A DNA stretch of 64,000 nucleotides from Ruminococcus sp. AF31-8BH (GCF_003460605.1 NZ_QTVN01000014.1:58608-122607); one strand, 5' to 3'. Counted from the first letter of the stretch, positions 54,093 to 62,809 are shown. A program made the numbers and translations. The notes: a model not told the origin generated them from the letters alone.

Positions 54093-54716
54093 TTAATAAA
54101 CTTCTAATTGCTCCAAAATTTTTAATACTGTTGAATATACTATATTAATATCGTCATTTGCATTTATTTCTATAATGGGATAAGGTTCACTTGGAATAAT
54201 ATCTTCATATTTTGCCTGTTTTAATATTAATGCTTGTCGGCTTTCACTATAATGCGGTGGAATACCGGTCTTTCTGCTTCTTTGTTGTATTCTTGCAATT
54301 GCTATGTCAACATCTACATTTAGGTATATACCTATATCGGGATTAGGCAGGCATTCCAAAGCTTTTGATAAACAATTACATGAAGGCTGAAGGAATAATT
54401 CTGTGAATAATTTAATACAGAGGACATATCTATCAAGAATTACATTTTTTCCAGTATCTAAAATCGGTAATATTTCATTATACATTCGAAAAATAACGCT
54501 ACCAATATGAAGTACATGCTTAAATTCATGAGAAAAAATATCATTTCTATGAAATTGAAGAGTTTTTTCCGCTTGATATAATTCTTCTTCAAAGACAGCA
54601 TTTTTTATACAAGAAGTACATATGGTATTTTCTAATTTACTTTTATTTAATATTTCAAGAAGACTAGACTTCCCACTGCCATCTATGCCAAATAAGCAAA
54701 TAAGTTTTCCTCTCAT
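54093..54716 (-). CDS. Thymidylate-kinase-like P-loop protein
   Basis: 207 residues. Walker A FGIDGSGKSS, DR-x motif NVILDRYVLCIKLFTE (as in dTMP kinases), lid region IARIQQRSRKTGIPPHYSE. Low similarity to housekeeping Tmk: the usual substrate motif after Walker A is absent and the spacing is different. AT-rich like thsA/thsB. It precedes thsB by 72 bp on the same strand and appears to share its promoter and operator, so it may be part of the defence cassette; it may instead phosphorylate another small molecule. Confidence 0.75.
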   Translation of the reverse strand: MRGKLICLFGIDGSGKSSLLEILNKSKLENTICTSCIKNAVFEEELYQAEKTLQFHRNDIFSHEFKHVLHIGSVIFRMYNEILPILDTGKNVILDRYVLCIKLFTELFLQPSCNCLSKALECLPNPDIGIYLNVDVDIAIARIQQRSRKTGIPPHYSESRQALILKQAKYEDIIPSEPYPIIEINANDDINIVYSTVLKILEQLEVY

Positions 54717-54742
54717 TAGTTAATTTCCTTTGTGAATTTATT

Positions 54743-54759
54743 GATAATTAAGAATTATC
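54743..54759 (-). promoter_or_regulatory. 17-bp palindrome upstream of the kinase-thsB transcript
   Basis: GATAATTAAGAATTATC, i.e. on the minus strand GATAATTCTTAATTATC, identical to the site before thsA. On the minus strand a TATATT -10-like box lies three bases before it, and the kinase start is 26 bp after it. Confidence 0.65.
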
Positions 54760-54871
54760 GAATATACAAGGTACGTCTTTCTAAGAATATAAGTAACTTT
54801 CGCAAGGCTTTTTTGACAAACCCCACCTTTTCCAGTACTGTGATACCAAAAAGAGAAAAAGGGGTACCACC

Positions 54872-57232
54872 ATGAACTTACAAGACAAAGTAAAACCATA
54901 CTTAGAATACTGCACATACAGAAAAGAACTAGACACGAAAACAATAAAAGCATACCGAATCGATTTAACCCAGTTCTTTTCTTATGTACATAGCAACGAG
55001 CCAGAAAAAGAAACTATCGAGCAGTACATCACAGAACTACACAAAAAATACAAACAGAAAACAATAAAAAGAAAAATTGCCTCCATAAAAGCCTTTTACA
55101 GTTACTTAGAAGAAGAGGAACTGGTAGAGCAGAATCCTTTTCGGAAAATAAAAGTGAAATTTAAAGAAACCATCATTCTTCCACGTATCATACCCCGGGA
55201 AGAAATCGAGCAGCTGCTCAATTACATATATGCCAGCATAAGCAGTCTTTCAGGAATTCAATATAAGCACACTTTACGTGACGCCGCAGTTATCGAAGTG
55301 TTTTTCGCTACAGGTGCCAGAGTATATGAAATCTCCAACATCCGGGCAGAGAGTATAAATTTAAATTCCGGTCTGAAACGGGATGAATATCTGATAAAAA
55401 GAACAGAAAAATTAATTCAAATGTTGCCAAAGGGGACGGAAACAAAAAATAGGGCAGAGACAGAGCTCTTAGCATTGACTCCAGAGCTACAGGATTTAAT
55501 TATTATTGCAGGAAATATTTATGGTGCAGTGATAAATGGTGATGTACTGGACTATGCTCTTGAAAAAAGTATGATGCAGTATAATGATAATGTATGTAGA
55601 TTGTTGGCGGGAGAACGGAAATTTCTTTACGAATGCTACAGGAGTGTATTAGCCAATATTTTTACAGATGAACAAAAAAATATATTTTATGCGTATCTGC
55701 TTATAAGAACTGATTTCAGAGGAGAAGTTATCCAAAACAATGATAAAATTGGATTTGCAAATTTTTCAGACTATCAAGATCGAAAAGAGTATTTTATAGA
55801 AGGGCATAAGGCCTATGAAGACGAACTTGTGCAGCTGGCACTAAATGAAACTTTGATAAAGAAAAATATGATTTCTCTTGAAGCAAGAATCTGTCCAAAG
55901 GATACTTCGGTGAAATTATATGGTAGCTTAAAAAACTATGAGAAGTTGGTAAAAAAGGGAACATCTGAAGATACATATGAAAAATTGATATATGTATTTC
56001 ATTTTCCAAAGTTGAAAGATAATGGATTTTCAGAAGGACGACCGAGAAATTATAATGTTCGTGTAAAATCAAGAAAACAAGCCAGAAGTATAGTGGCGAT
56101 GCTAGAAAAGAAAAGAGAAATAAATTGCCATGTTAAAGGTATTGATGCATGTTCCAGTGAGATTGCCTGCAGACCGGAAGTGTTTGGTCAGGTGTTTCGT
56201 TATTTGTCGGATATAAGAATTGTTTCTGAATGTGTTTTCAATCAAGCGGTAAATACGGCAAGAATACCGCAGAATCTTCGTATTACCTATCACGTGGGGG
56301 AAGATTTCCTTGATCTTGTAGACGGATTACGCGCAATTGATGAAACGATATTATTTTGTAATCTGAATAGAGGCGATCGCTTAGGCCATGCATTGGCTCT
56401 TGGAATTGAACCTCAGAACTATTATTGTATGAAAGGTAATAAAGTAATTATTGCGAAACAGGTTCTTCTTGATGATGTTGTGTGGATGTATTGCAAAGCA
56501 AATGAACTGGGATGCCATATAGGAGAACAGCTGAAAACAGAATTGATAGAAACATATTATCAACTGTATAAAGAAATATATGAAAATAATATACGGGAGG
56601 AAGTTTGCCCTTCTGTTCATGAATATTATCAGGGGTGGAAATTGAGAGGAGATAATCCAGAAATTTATAAATTGAATGAGGTGCAGTTTAAGAGCGTTAT
56701 TGTGAGAACAGAATTGTTGAAGTTTGACCGCTATCAATTAAACCCACGGGTCAGTAATGAAGTGCGCAGAAATAGAAAGTATCGAAGATTGTATGAGCTG
56801 TATCACTATAATGAGGCAGTCAGAAAAGAAGGAGATAAGATTACAGAATTTAAAATACATAAAGAGTATATCAATTTGGTGCGTCAAATTCAGGAACAAA
56901 TGATGCAGGAACTTGCTTGTAAAGGAATTGGAATAGAAACCAATCCATCTTCTAATTATCTGATTGGGACAATAAAGAAATATGAGGAACATCCCATATT
57001 ACGGTTTAATTCACGAAAACTCAAGCAGACAAATGGAAAAAATCATCTTAGTGTATCCATCAATACAGATGATCAGGGGGTATTTGATACACTTTTGGAA
57101 AACGAATATGGATTGATGGCTCTTGCATTGAAAAAAGCAACAGATGAGGATTTGAATACTTTGTATGATATAGAAGATATTTATGAATGGATCGACTATG
57201 TGCGGAGTATGGGGGTAAATCAGGTTTTTTAA
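54872..57232 (+). CDS. Chimeric protein: tyrosine-recombinase N-terminus joined to an adenosine-deaminase-like domain
   Basis: 786 residues. Residues ~1-85 are a SAM-like core-binding domain (YLEYCTYRKELDTKTIKAY) and ~95-165 the beginning of the catalytic domain of a XerC-type recombinase, including Arg150 in ATGARVYEISNIRAE. The remaining recombinase motifs (HxxR, Tyr) are absent. After ~170 the sequence becomes an adenosine-deaminase-like protein: YHVGED (His474), RLGHALALGIEP (His506), IETNPSSNYLIG and SINTDDQGVFDT (Asp733). The N-terminal HxH zinc motif of deaminases is not found, so this may be an inactive fusion. The deaminase part resembles RADAR RdrB in size and motifs. Confidence 0.75.
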   Translation: MNLQDKVKPYLEYCTYRKELDTKTIKAYRIDLTQFFSYVHSNEPEKETIEQYITELHKKYKQKTIKRKIASIKAFYSYLEEEELVEQNPFRKIKVKFKETIILPRIIPREEIEQLLNYIYASISSLSGIQYKHTLRDAAVIEVFFATGARVYEISNIRAESINLNSGLKRDEYLIKRTEKLIQMLPKGTETKNRAETELLALTPELQDLIIIAGNIYGAVINGDVLDYALEKSMMQYNDNVCRLLAGERKFLYECYRSVLANIFTDEQKNIFYAYLLIRTDFRGEVIQNNDKIGFANFSDYQDRKEYFIEGHKAYEDELVQLALNETLIKKNMISLEARICPKDTSVKLYGSLKNYEKLVKKGTSEDTYEKLIYVFHFPKLKDNGFSEGRPRNYNVRVKSRKQARSIVAMLEKKREINCHVKGIDACSSEIACRPEVFGQVFRYLSDIRIVSECVFNQAVNTARIPQNLRITYHVGEDFLDLVDGLRAIDETILFCNLNRGDRLGHALALGIEPQNYYCMKGNKVIIAKQVLLDDVVWMYCKANELGCHIGEQLKTELIETYYQLYKEIYENNIREEVCPSVHEYYQGWKLRGDNPEIYKLNEVQFKSVIVRTELLKFDRYQLNPRVSNEVRRNRKYRRLYELYHYNEAVRKEGDKITEFKIHKEYINLVRQIQEQMMQELACKGIGIETNPSSNYLIGTIKKYEEHPILRFNSRKLKQTNGKNHLSVSINTDDQGVFDTLLENEYGLMALALKKATDEDLNTLYDIEDIYEWIDYVRSMGVNQVF

Positions 57233-57325
57233 GATGCCAATGGAAGAAATTGTTAAGTTCTTAAAAGAAGCAAGTGGCAGGGAAATAGATATTGGATATT
57301 TACGGATGATAAAGAGGAAAAACAA

Positions 57326-58327
57326 ATGAGTAAAGCGAAAGTAAGTTATGATTATTTCAACAATAAGAGAGATTATCCCAAATGGCCAGACTATAGACGG
57401 AAATGTCATTTGGATATTTCAAAACGAGATTTTTTAAAGTATGCAATATTAAATGGCAGATATAACAACAACATTATGTCAGGTACAGCGCAAACATTTT
57501 ATTCTTCTATTTGCCAAATGGCAGTAAAAAAAGATAGAGGATTTTGGACTTTGTCAGATGATTATAAGTATGCTGAAGACACATATAAAGCTGCAATTTC
57601 TTTTGCAATGGGGATGCTTGCTACAAGAGTTATCGCAAATAAAATATATAATGTTTCGCGTCTGTATCACTTTAAAGAAAAGCGATTTAAAGCAAATCCT
57701 AAAAAAAGTAAATTGTCACCAGATTGGTTTGGAGTAGATCAACAGATGCATCCATTTTTATTTGAAAGTAAGGGCACGGTAAAAAAGAAAATTGCTCTTC
57801 AAACAATAAATCACGCAGCCAATCAATTGAGTAATGTAAGAATAATTACAGATATTTCATCGAACAAGCAGTACTGTATAACGAATAAGCACATAATCTG
57901 TTCATGCTTTGATTTATGTAATAATGTGGACAAAGTCTGGTGTATCCATGATATAGATCCTATAGATCCCATAGAAAGTGAAGAGGATAAATTCTATATT
58001 AACATTGATGAGGAATGTTTTCTTTACTATGATGCGTTTATCAAGTATGTTGAATCATTGGAGGCTGATTGTGAACCAATGCTTATAGACAAACAAGATT
58101 ACTGTTGCTGGGTATATAATAATGAAAGGTATTGTATTTTGGGGACAATATATAATTTGGTAAAATCAAGGGAATATAATGAAGAAAATGAATATCGTAA
58201 TTTTAACGATAGTGTTAACAAGGAACTTAGTAAGATAAAGAATTTAGAACAAATTTTACCTGATGCTTCTTCTTATGAAGATGGAATAATAATTTGCAAC
58301 CCCAATATAAATCCTGATAATAATTGA
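57326..58327 (+). CDS. Hypothetical protein with PD-(D/E)XK-like motif
   Basis: 333 residues, not recognised. PDWFGVD (Asp133, Asp138) followed by FLFESKG (Glu147-x-Lys149) resembles the core of PD-(D/E)XK nucleases. N-terminal ~125 residues are basic and helical; the C-terminal ~130 are acidic and rich in Tyr and Cys. It starts 93 bp after the chimeric gene on the same strand. AT-rich. The nuclease assignment is by motif only. Confidence 0.55.
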   Translation: MSKAKVSYDYFNNKRDYPKWPDYRRKCHLDISKRDFLKYAILNGRYNNNIMSGTAQTFYSSICQMAVKKDRGFWTLSDDYKYAEDTYKAAISFAMGMLATRVIANKIYNVSRLYHFKEKRFKANPKKSKLSPDWFGVDQQMHPFLFESKGTVKKKIALQTINHAANQLSNVRIITDISSNKQYCITNKHIICSCFDLCNNVDKVWCIHDIDPIDPIESEEDKFYINIDEECFLYYDAFIKYVESLEADCEPMLIDKQDYCCWVYNNERYCILGTIYNLVKSREYNEENEYRNFNDSVNKELSKIKNLEQILPDASSYEDGIIICNPNINPDNN

Positions 58328-58458
58328 GCTGTAAATAGAAAGATTTTCCGAAATATGTATTGCTTAAGGTAGAAGCAATTTATATGATACCAGGACGGAC
58401 TCACAATTTTATTAATCTTAGCAAGACTAAAGATCCTGTGGCGCAGACATAAAATACC

Positions 58459-58494
58459 GGTCAGCCCCGGCAAATTTTGCCAAAGCTGACCGGA
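58459..58494 (-). terminator. Terminator of the decayed epimerase gene
   Basis: On the minus strand CCGGTCAGC and GCTGACCGG flank an inner GGCAAA/TTTGCC stem and are followed by TATTTTAT. Confidence 0.65.
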
Positions 58495-58507
58495 TTTATC
58501 TTGATAC

Positions 58508-58735
58508 TCAGATCTTATAGAATACTTTATACCATTCTGCAAATTTTCTAAGTCCATCTCTTAAGCTGTGCTTGGTTTGAAGCCAAAATCTCTTTCAAGA
58601 GCAGTTGTGTCTGCATAAGTAACCGGCAGGACCGTAAACGGTAAAGAAGAGAAGTCCTGTGGACGGAATGTTATAGAGCTTGGAATAGGCATGCGCCACT
58701 AACTCATTGGATTTCTTGGTTTCATATGCTTCACC
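58508..58735 (-). pseudogene. Remnant of an NAD-dependent (UDP-glucuronate type) epimerase
   Basis: On the minus strand the fragments read [25 protein letters not shown]...FFTVYGPAG, then after a break [16 protein letters not shown]...LRDGLRKFAEWYKVFYKI and stop at 58508-58510. These are the middle and extreme C-terminus of the CapI/UDP-glucuronate 4-epimerase family with the part between deleted and several frame breaks. It lies before a polysaccharide sugar transferase, so it is probably the relic of a glycan gene cluster. The rest of 58328-58968 holds no other gene. Confidence 0.8.
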
Positions 58736-58968
58736 TATCTGTAAAATATGCTGTTTAAAGTATCATTGTTAAAGAGAAGATTCTTTTTAATCTGTGCTTT
58801 ATAGTATCACTCTTGGAAAAATAATGCAATACCAAAAACGAAATTCTGTTTTAAATAGCAATACATCGTGGGAAACTGGAAAATATCTGCATTTGCTCAT
58901 TAAGAAGCCTTATGTTATAATACCTAAATGTCGAAGCATGTTTGAATAATCAAAAGAGGAGATTATTT

Positions 58969-60339
58969 GTGGATAAAAATAATAAGGCAGCTAAAATAAT
59001 GAAACATGATGTTCCGCTGCGGCTGGTGAAGGTGCTGAATATTTTTTGCCTGACCATTCCCTTTGCCTGCTGCTGGTATGGATATTATGCAGGAAAGATA
59101 GAGAATACCTTTAGCAGACGCGAAAATTTGCTGATGATTGGCTTGTTTATGGTGGTATATTTCCTTTTTGCCAGAGTTTACAGTGCTTTTCTGGTTTCCG
59201 TAAACCGTATTTCAGAAATGGTTTATAGTCAGGTGCTGGCAGCTTTGATCACAGATGGTATCAGCTATCTGGTGATTGCTCTTTTGGTAAGAGGATTTCC
59301 TAATATTATACCAGGACTTATGGCTTTTGCCGGTCAGATTTTTATGTCAGCTTTATGGTGCTTTTTGGCGCATCACTGGTATTTCAGGGCATTTCCGCCT
59401 CAGAAGACATTGATTGTCTATGATATCAGAGACGGACTGGAAAGCCTGATCAACCAGTATGATCTGGAACGGAAGTTCCATGTATGTGAGATCGTGCAGG
59501 TGAAGGAGTGTCTGGAGCATCTGGATAAGCTGGATGATATGGAGACTGTGTTTTTAAGCGGAATCCACAGCCATGACAGGAACATCATTCTGAAATACTG
59601 TATTGAGAAGAATGTAAGAGTGTATGTAATTCCAAGGGTTGGAGATGTGCTGATGAGTGGGGCTACACAGGTTCATCTGTTCCATTTACCTATGCTGAGA
59701 ATCGGAAGATATGAACCAAACCCGGAGTATCTTTTTTTCAAAAGGCTGTTTGATCTGGTTATGTCAGTAACAGGAATCGTTATTTTGTCACCGATTATGT
59801 TGCTTACTGCGCTGGCAATTAAGCTATATGACAGAGGACCTGTTTTTTATGCACAGACTCGTCTGACCAAGGATGGAAAGGAATTTAATGTGCTGAAATT
59901 CCGCTCTATGAAGGTAAATGCAGAGCAGGATGGCGTGGCACGTCTTTCCAGCGGAGATAAGGATCCCAGAATAACACCGGTTGGGCGGATTATCCGAAAA
60001 TGCCGCGTTGACGAGCTTCCCCAGCTCTTTAATGTGCTGAAGGGAGATATGACGTTAGTGGGACCAAGACCAGAGCGTCCATCTATTGCGGCTGAGTATG
60101 AGGAAGAAATGCCGGAGTTCCGGCTTCGCCTGCAGGCGAAAGCAGGGCTTACAGGATATGCACAGGTTTATGGGAAATACAATACCACTCCCTATGATAA
60201 GCTTCTTATGGACCTGATGTACATAAGCCATCCAAGCTTGTTGGAGGATTTGCTGATTATGTTTGCTACTGTGAAGATCCTGTTTATGCCGGAAAGCACA
60301 GAAGGAGTGGAAGAAGGGCAGATTACCGCCAAAAAGTGA
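58969..60339 (+). CDS. Exopolysaccharide polyprenyl-phosphate glycosyl-1-phosphate transferase
   Basis: 456 residues. N-terminal half has four to five membrane helices, then a CoA-binding-like soluble region, one more helix (LVMSVTGIVILSPIMLLTALAIKL) and the catalytic Bac_transf domain: GPVFYAQTRLTKDGKEFNVLKFRSM, RKCRVDELPQLFNVLKGDMTLVGPRPERP, KAGLTGYAQVYGKYNT. It loads a sugar phosphate on undecaprenyl phosphate to start a polysaccharide. The GTG at 58969 follows AGAGGAG; an in-frame TTG at 58942 is less likely. No further glycan genes follow. Confidence 0.92.
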   Translation: MDKNNKAAKIMKHDVPLRLVKVLNIFCLTIPFACCWYGYYAGKIENTFSRRENLLMIGLFMVVYFLFARVYSAFLVSVNRISEMVYSQVLAALITDGISYLVIALLVRGFPNIIPGLMAFAGQIFMSALWCFLAHHWYFRAFPPQKTLIVYDIRDGLESLINQYDLERKFHVCEIVQVKECLEHLDKLDDMETVFLSGIHSHDRNIILKYCIEKNVRVYVIPRVGDVLMSGATQVHLFHLPMLRIGRYEPNPEYLFFKRLFDLVMSVTGIVILSPIMLLTALAIKLYDRGPVFYAQTRLTKDGKEFNVLKFRSMKVNAEQDGVARLSSGDKDPRITPVGRIIRKCRVDELPQLFNVLKGDMTLVGPRPERPSIAAEYEEEMPEFRLRLQAKAGLTGYAQVYGKYNTTPYDKLLMDLMYISHPSLLEDLLIMFATVKILFMPESTEGVEEGQITAKK

Positions 60340-60452
60340 TGTTGGGGACAGGGATAGTGGGGCAAGGAAATGCTTGAGACCACAGCAAACTATATTGTTG
60401 ATTTCAAGGAAGAGTTCAAGAAAGTAAAACTTATTATACGAGAGGTGTTAGA

Positions 60453-61529
60453 ATGGATAAAAAAACGACGTTGGAAATGATTGCAGCAATTTCAAATGCA
60501 AACGGTACATCCGGTTTCGAGGATGAAGTGGTAGCAGCGATTCGTCCTTATGCGGAAGGACTTGGAGAAATTACAGAAGATCACATGCGCAACCTGTATA
60601 TCCGCCGTAAAGAAAATAATGGCAAGCGTCCGGTTGTTCAGCTCGACGCACATAGTGACGAGGTTGGTTTTATGGTGCAGGCAATCTGCCCGAACGGAAC
60701 ACTTCGCATTATTCAGATCGGAGGGTGGGTTAACCACAATATTCCAGCACATAAAGTCTGGGTCCGCAACCGATTCGGAGAATATATTCCGGGGATTACT
60801 GCCAGCAAGCCTCCGCATTTCATGACAGAACAGGAGCGTAAGGCTCCTTTGGATATGAAAGATATCACGGTGGATGTTGGCGCTGTTTCAAAAGAAGAGG
60901 CAATTGAAAGGTTTGGTATTCGTATCGGTGAACCGGTAGTGCCGGATGTGACATTTACATATTCAGAAACCACAGATCTGATGGTGGGCAAGAGCTTTGA
61001 CTGCCGTTTGGGATGCGCGGCGATTCTTAAGACGATGCATAACCTGGCAGGTCAGGAGCTGAATGTCGATATTGTTGGTGCTTGTGCTGCACAGGAAGAA
61101 GTAGGTGTACGTGGTGCCACCGTGACGGCACAGGTAATTAAGCCGGATATCGCAATTGTTTTTGAGGGATGCCCGGCAGATGATACCTGCGTTGAAGAGT
61201 ATATGGTTCAGACAGCGATCAAGCGTGGACCGATGCTGCGTCACATGGATGCCCGTATGATCACCAATCCCCATTATCAAAGATATGCGCTGGATCTGGC
61301 AGAAAAACTTGGTATCCCGGTTCAGGATGCAGTTCGCAGTGCTGGTTCAACCAATGGTGCAGCTATACATCTGACTGAAAAAGCGGTTCCGGTTATTGTT
61401 ATCGGAGTTCCGGTTCGCTATGCACATACACATTACGGGATTTCAGCTTATGCCGATTTTGATAATGCTGTTAAGCTGGCATGTGAAATTCTCAAAAGAC
61501 TTGACGAAGAGCAGATTATGAGTTTCTAA
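60453..61529 (+). CDS. M42-family metallopeptidase
   Basis: 358 residues. Metal ligands and catalytic motifs of M42 aminopeptidases: QLDAHSDEVGFMV, SFDCRLGCAA (bridging Asp), CAAQEEVGVRGA (catalytic Glu and ligand), EGCPADD, and a final His in VRYAHTHYGI. The PDZ-like dimer domain is inserted around residues 70-165. These enzymes are tetrahedral cytoplasmic aminopeptidases that trim peptides. GAGAGGTG ribosome site upstream. Confidence 0.93.
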   Translation: MDKKTTLEMIAAISNANGTSGFEDEVVAAIRPYAEGLGEITEDHMRNLYIRRKENNGKRPVVQLDAHSDEVGFMVQAICPNGTLRIIQIGGWVNHNIPAHKVWVRNRFGEYIPGITASKPPHFMTEQERKAPLDMKDITVDVGAVSKEEAIERFGIRIGEPVVPDVTFTYSETTDLMVGKSFDCRLGCAAILKTMHNLAGQELNVDIVGACAAQEEVGVRGATVTAQVIKPDIAIVFEGCPADDTCVEEYMVQTAIKRGPMLRHMDARMITNPHYQRYALDLAEKLGIPVQDAVRSAGSTNGAAIHLTEKAVPVIVIGVPVRYAHTHYGISAYADFDNAVKLACEILKRLDEEQIMSF

Positions 61530-61613
61530 AAACAGATAATATGTTCTGCATATAATAAGTTAAATCCATTTTTTATCTTCGTTGAAATGGTTCTGCTACC
61601 TTAACTTCCCAAA

Positions 61614-61777
61614 ATGAGTAGCCCTAATGAAAACATCGCACTGATAATCCGAAACAAAATTTATACTGCATTACAGGAAGAAAACGAAAAAAAGGGTTAA
61701 AGGCAGCTCTTAACTTTGCGAAAGAACATGATATGTGTATGACTGAAGCACAGATTCAAGGTGCCAATAAAATGTAA
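61614..61777 (+). pseudogene. Short frameshifted fragment
   Basis: MSSPNENIALIIRNKIYTAL...EENEKKG ends at 61700, and the next frame continues KGLKAALNFAKEHDMCMTEAQ... to 61777, so one base appears lost near 61690. I do not recognise the family. The rest of 61530-61875 has only a hairpin (AATTTCCAGCC 61777-61787 with GGCTGGAAATT 61812-61822). Confidence 0.35.
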
Positions 61778-61875
61778 ATTTCCAGCCTAAGATGCGTTTA
61801 GGGCTATTTCAGGCTGGAAATTAAGGAAATTGGCAGAGTATCCGATGTGTTTCTGAAATAATTATTGCGGACAGG

Positions 61876-61915
61876 TTGATAAAATAGCTAATTTGAAGTA
61901 TAATAAAATTAGCTA
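61876..61915 (+). promoter_or_regulatory. Toxin-antitoxin promoter and operator
   Basis: TTGATA (61876-61881), 17-nt spacer, TATAAT (61899-61904). The inverted repeat TAGCTAATTT (61885-61894) / AAATTAGCTA (61906-61915) encloses the -10 box, as expected for autorepression by the antitoxin. Confidence 0.8.
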
Positions 61916-61933
61916 AAATAAGGAGGCGATGAT

Positions 61934-62176
61934 ATGATTACTGCAACCGCAACTGCAACCGAAATGCAGAACAATTTCGGAAGGTATCTGAATCTTGTGA
62001 TGTCCGGACAGGAAATCATCGTGACAAAGAATGGACGGGAGGTCGGTCGGTTTATTCCGAAAGATGCCACTGTGTCTTATCTGACAGATTCCCTTACTGG
62101 AATTTTGAAGGAAGACTATGACTTGGATGAGGTCAAGGCAGAAAGCATGAGGGCAAAGTATGGTTCTGTTGATTGA
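61934..62176 (+). CDS. Phd/YefM-family antitoxin
   Basis: 80 residues. N-terminal Phd/YefM DNA-binding fold (TATEMQNNFGRYLNLVMSGQEIIVTKNGREVGRFIP), C-terminal toxin-neutralising tail (DSLTGILKEDYDLDEVKAESMRAKYG). AAGGAGG ribosome site. It overlaps the toxin gene by 17 bp. It would bind the operator upstream and neutralise the PIN toxin. Confidence 0.92.
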   Translation: MITATATATEMQNNFGRYLNLVMSGQEIIVTKNGREVGRFIPKDATVSYLTDSLTGILKEDYDLDEVKAESMRAKYGSVD

Positions 62177-62567
62177 TACCAATATTGTGTTGGATGTTCT
62201 TCTGAATCGGCCAGGATTTGTCAAGGATTCTTCGATGATTTGGAAGCTCTGCGAGACAGAACAGGCAAAGGGCTACATTTCAACATTGACTTATGCCAAT
62301 ATGATGTATGTCATGAGAAAGCAGCTGACACCGGAGCAGATTGAGGAAGTGTTCCGCAAGCTGAATCTGATTTTTGAATTTGCAGATTTCAGTCCTGCAG
62401 TTCTGGAAAGAGCTGTGAATATGAAGTGGAAGGATTTCGAGGATGCTGTTCAAAGTGCAACGGCAGAATCTATCCACGCTGACTATATCATCACAAGAAA
62501 TCTGAAAGATTTCACCCAGAGTAGAGTGATGGCGTTTACGCCGACTGAACTTCTGGCAAGAATCTAA
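62160..62567 (+). CDS. PIN-domain (VapC-like) ribonuclease toxin
   Basis: 135 residues. PIN-domain acidic residues are visible at LLIDTNIVLDVLL (Asp6), around ISTLTYANMMYV, KDFEDAVQSATA (Glu/Asp) and DYIITRNLKDF (Asp). The family cuts RNA, often tRNA or rRNA, when the antitoxin is lost. Start inside the antitoxin gene; MVLLIDTN is the usual N-terminus. Confidence 0.92.
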   Translation: MVLLIDTNIVLDVLLNRPGFVKDSSMIWKLCETEQAKGYISTLTYANMMYVMRKQLTPEQIEEVFRKLNLIFEFADFSPAVLERAVNMKWKDFEDAVQSATAESIHADYIITRNLKDFTQSRVMAFTPTELLARI

Positions 62568-62691
62568 AATTTGGATACCGCTGAAGCCGAGGTGTAGAGA
62601 TACATCCCGGCTTTATCTGCCGAACACCAGCGAACCGAAGCCCAACAAGAAGTTACCAGGGGACAGGGACAGTGGCATTTTTCCAAAAAAA

Positions 62692-62729
62692 TATTTCAGA
62701 AGGCAACTAAAAACAGTTGCCTCCTGAAA
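62692..62729 (-). terminator. Terminator of the secreted-protein gene
   Basis: On the minus strand TTTCAG-GAGGCAACT-GTTTTT-AGTTGCCTT-CTGAAA followed by TATTTTTTT. The remainder of 62568-62809 holds a GGGGACAGGGACAGTGG motif (62659-62675), also present nearly unchanged at 60344-60360, and nothing else. Confidence 0.75.
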
Positions 62730-62809
62730 CATAGCAGTATTGGAATCAGGCCTCGGTAAGGAACTCCCAGGTTACAGTACACAACAGGTTTTACTATTTT
62801 GGAAATCTC

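Noticed and set aside
54872..58327. A complete RADAR system
   Set aside because: No RdrA-type ATPase is adjacent, and the deaminase-like part is fused to a recombinase and seems to lack the N-terminal zinc motif.
49700..58400. attL/attR pair of an integrated element at ssrA
   Set aside because: I could not find a second copy of the tmRNA 3' end in the window, so boundaries are not supported.
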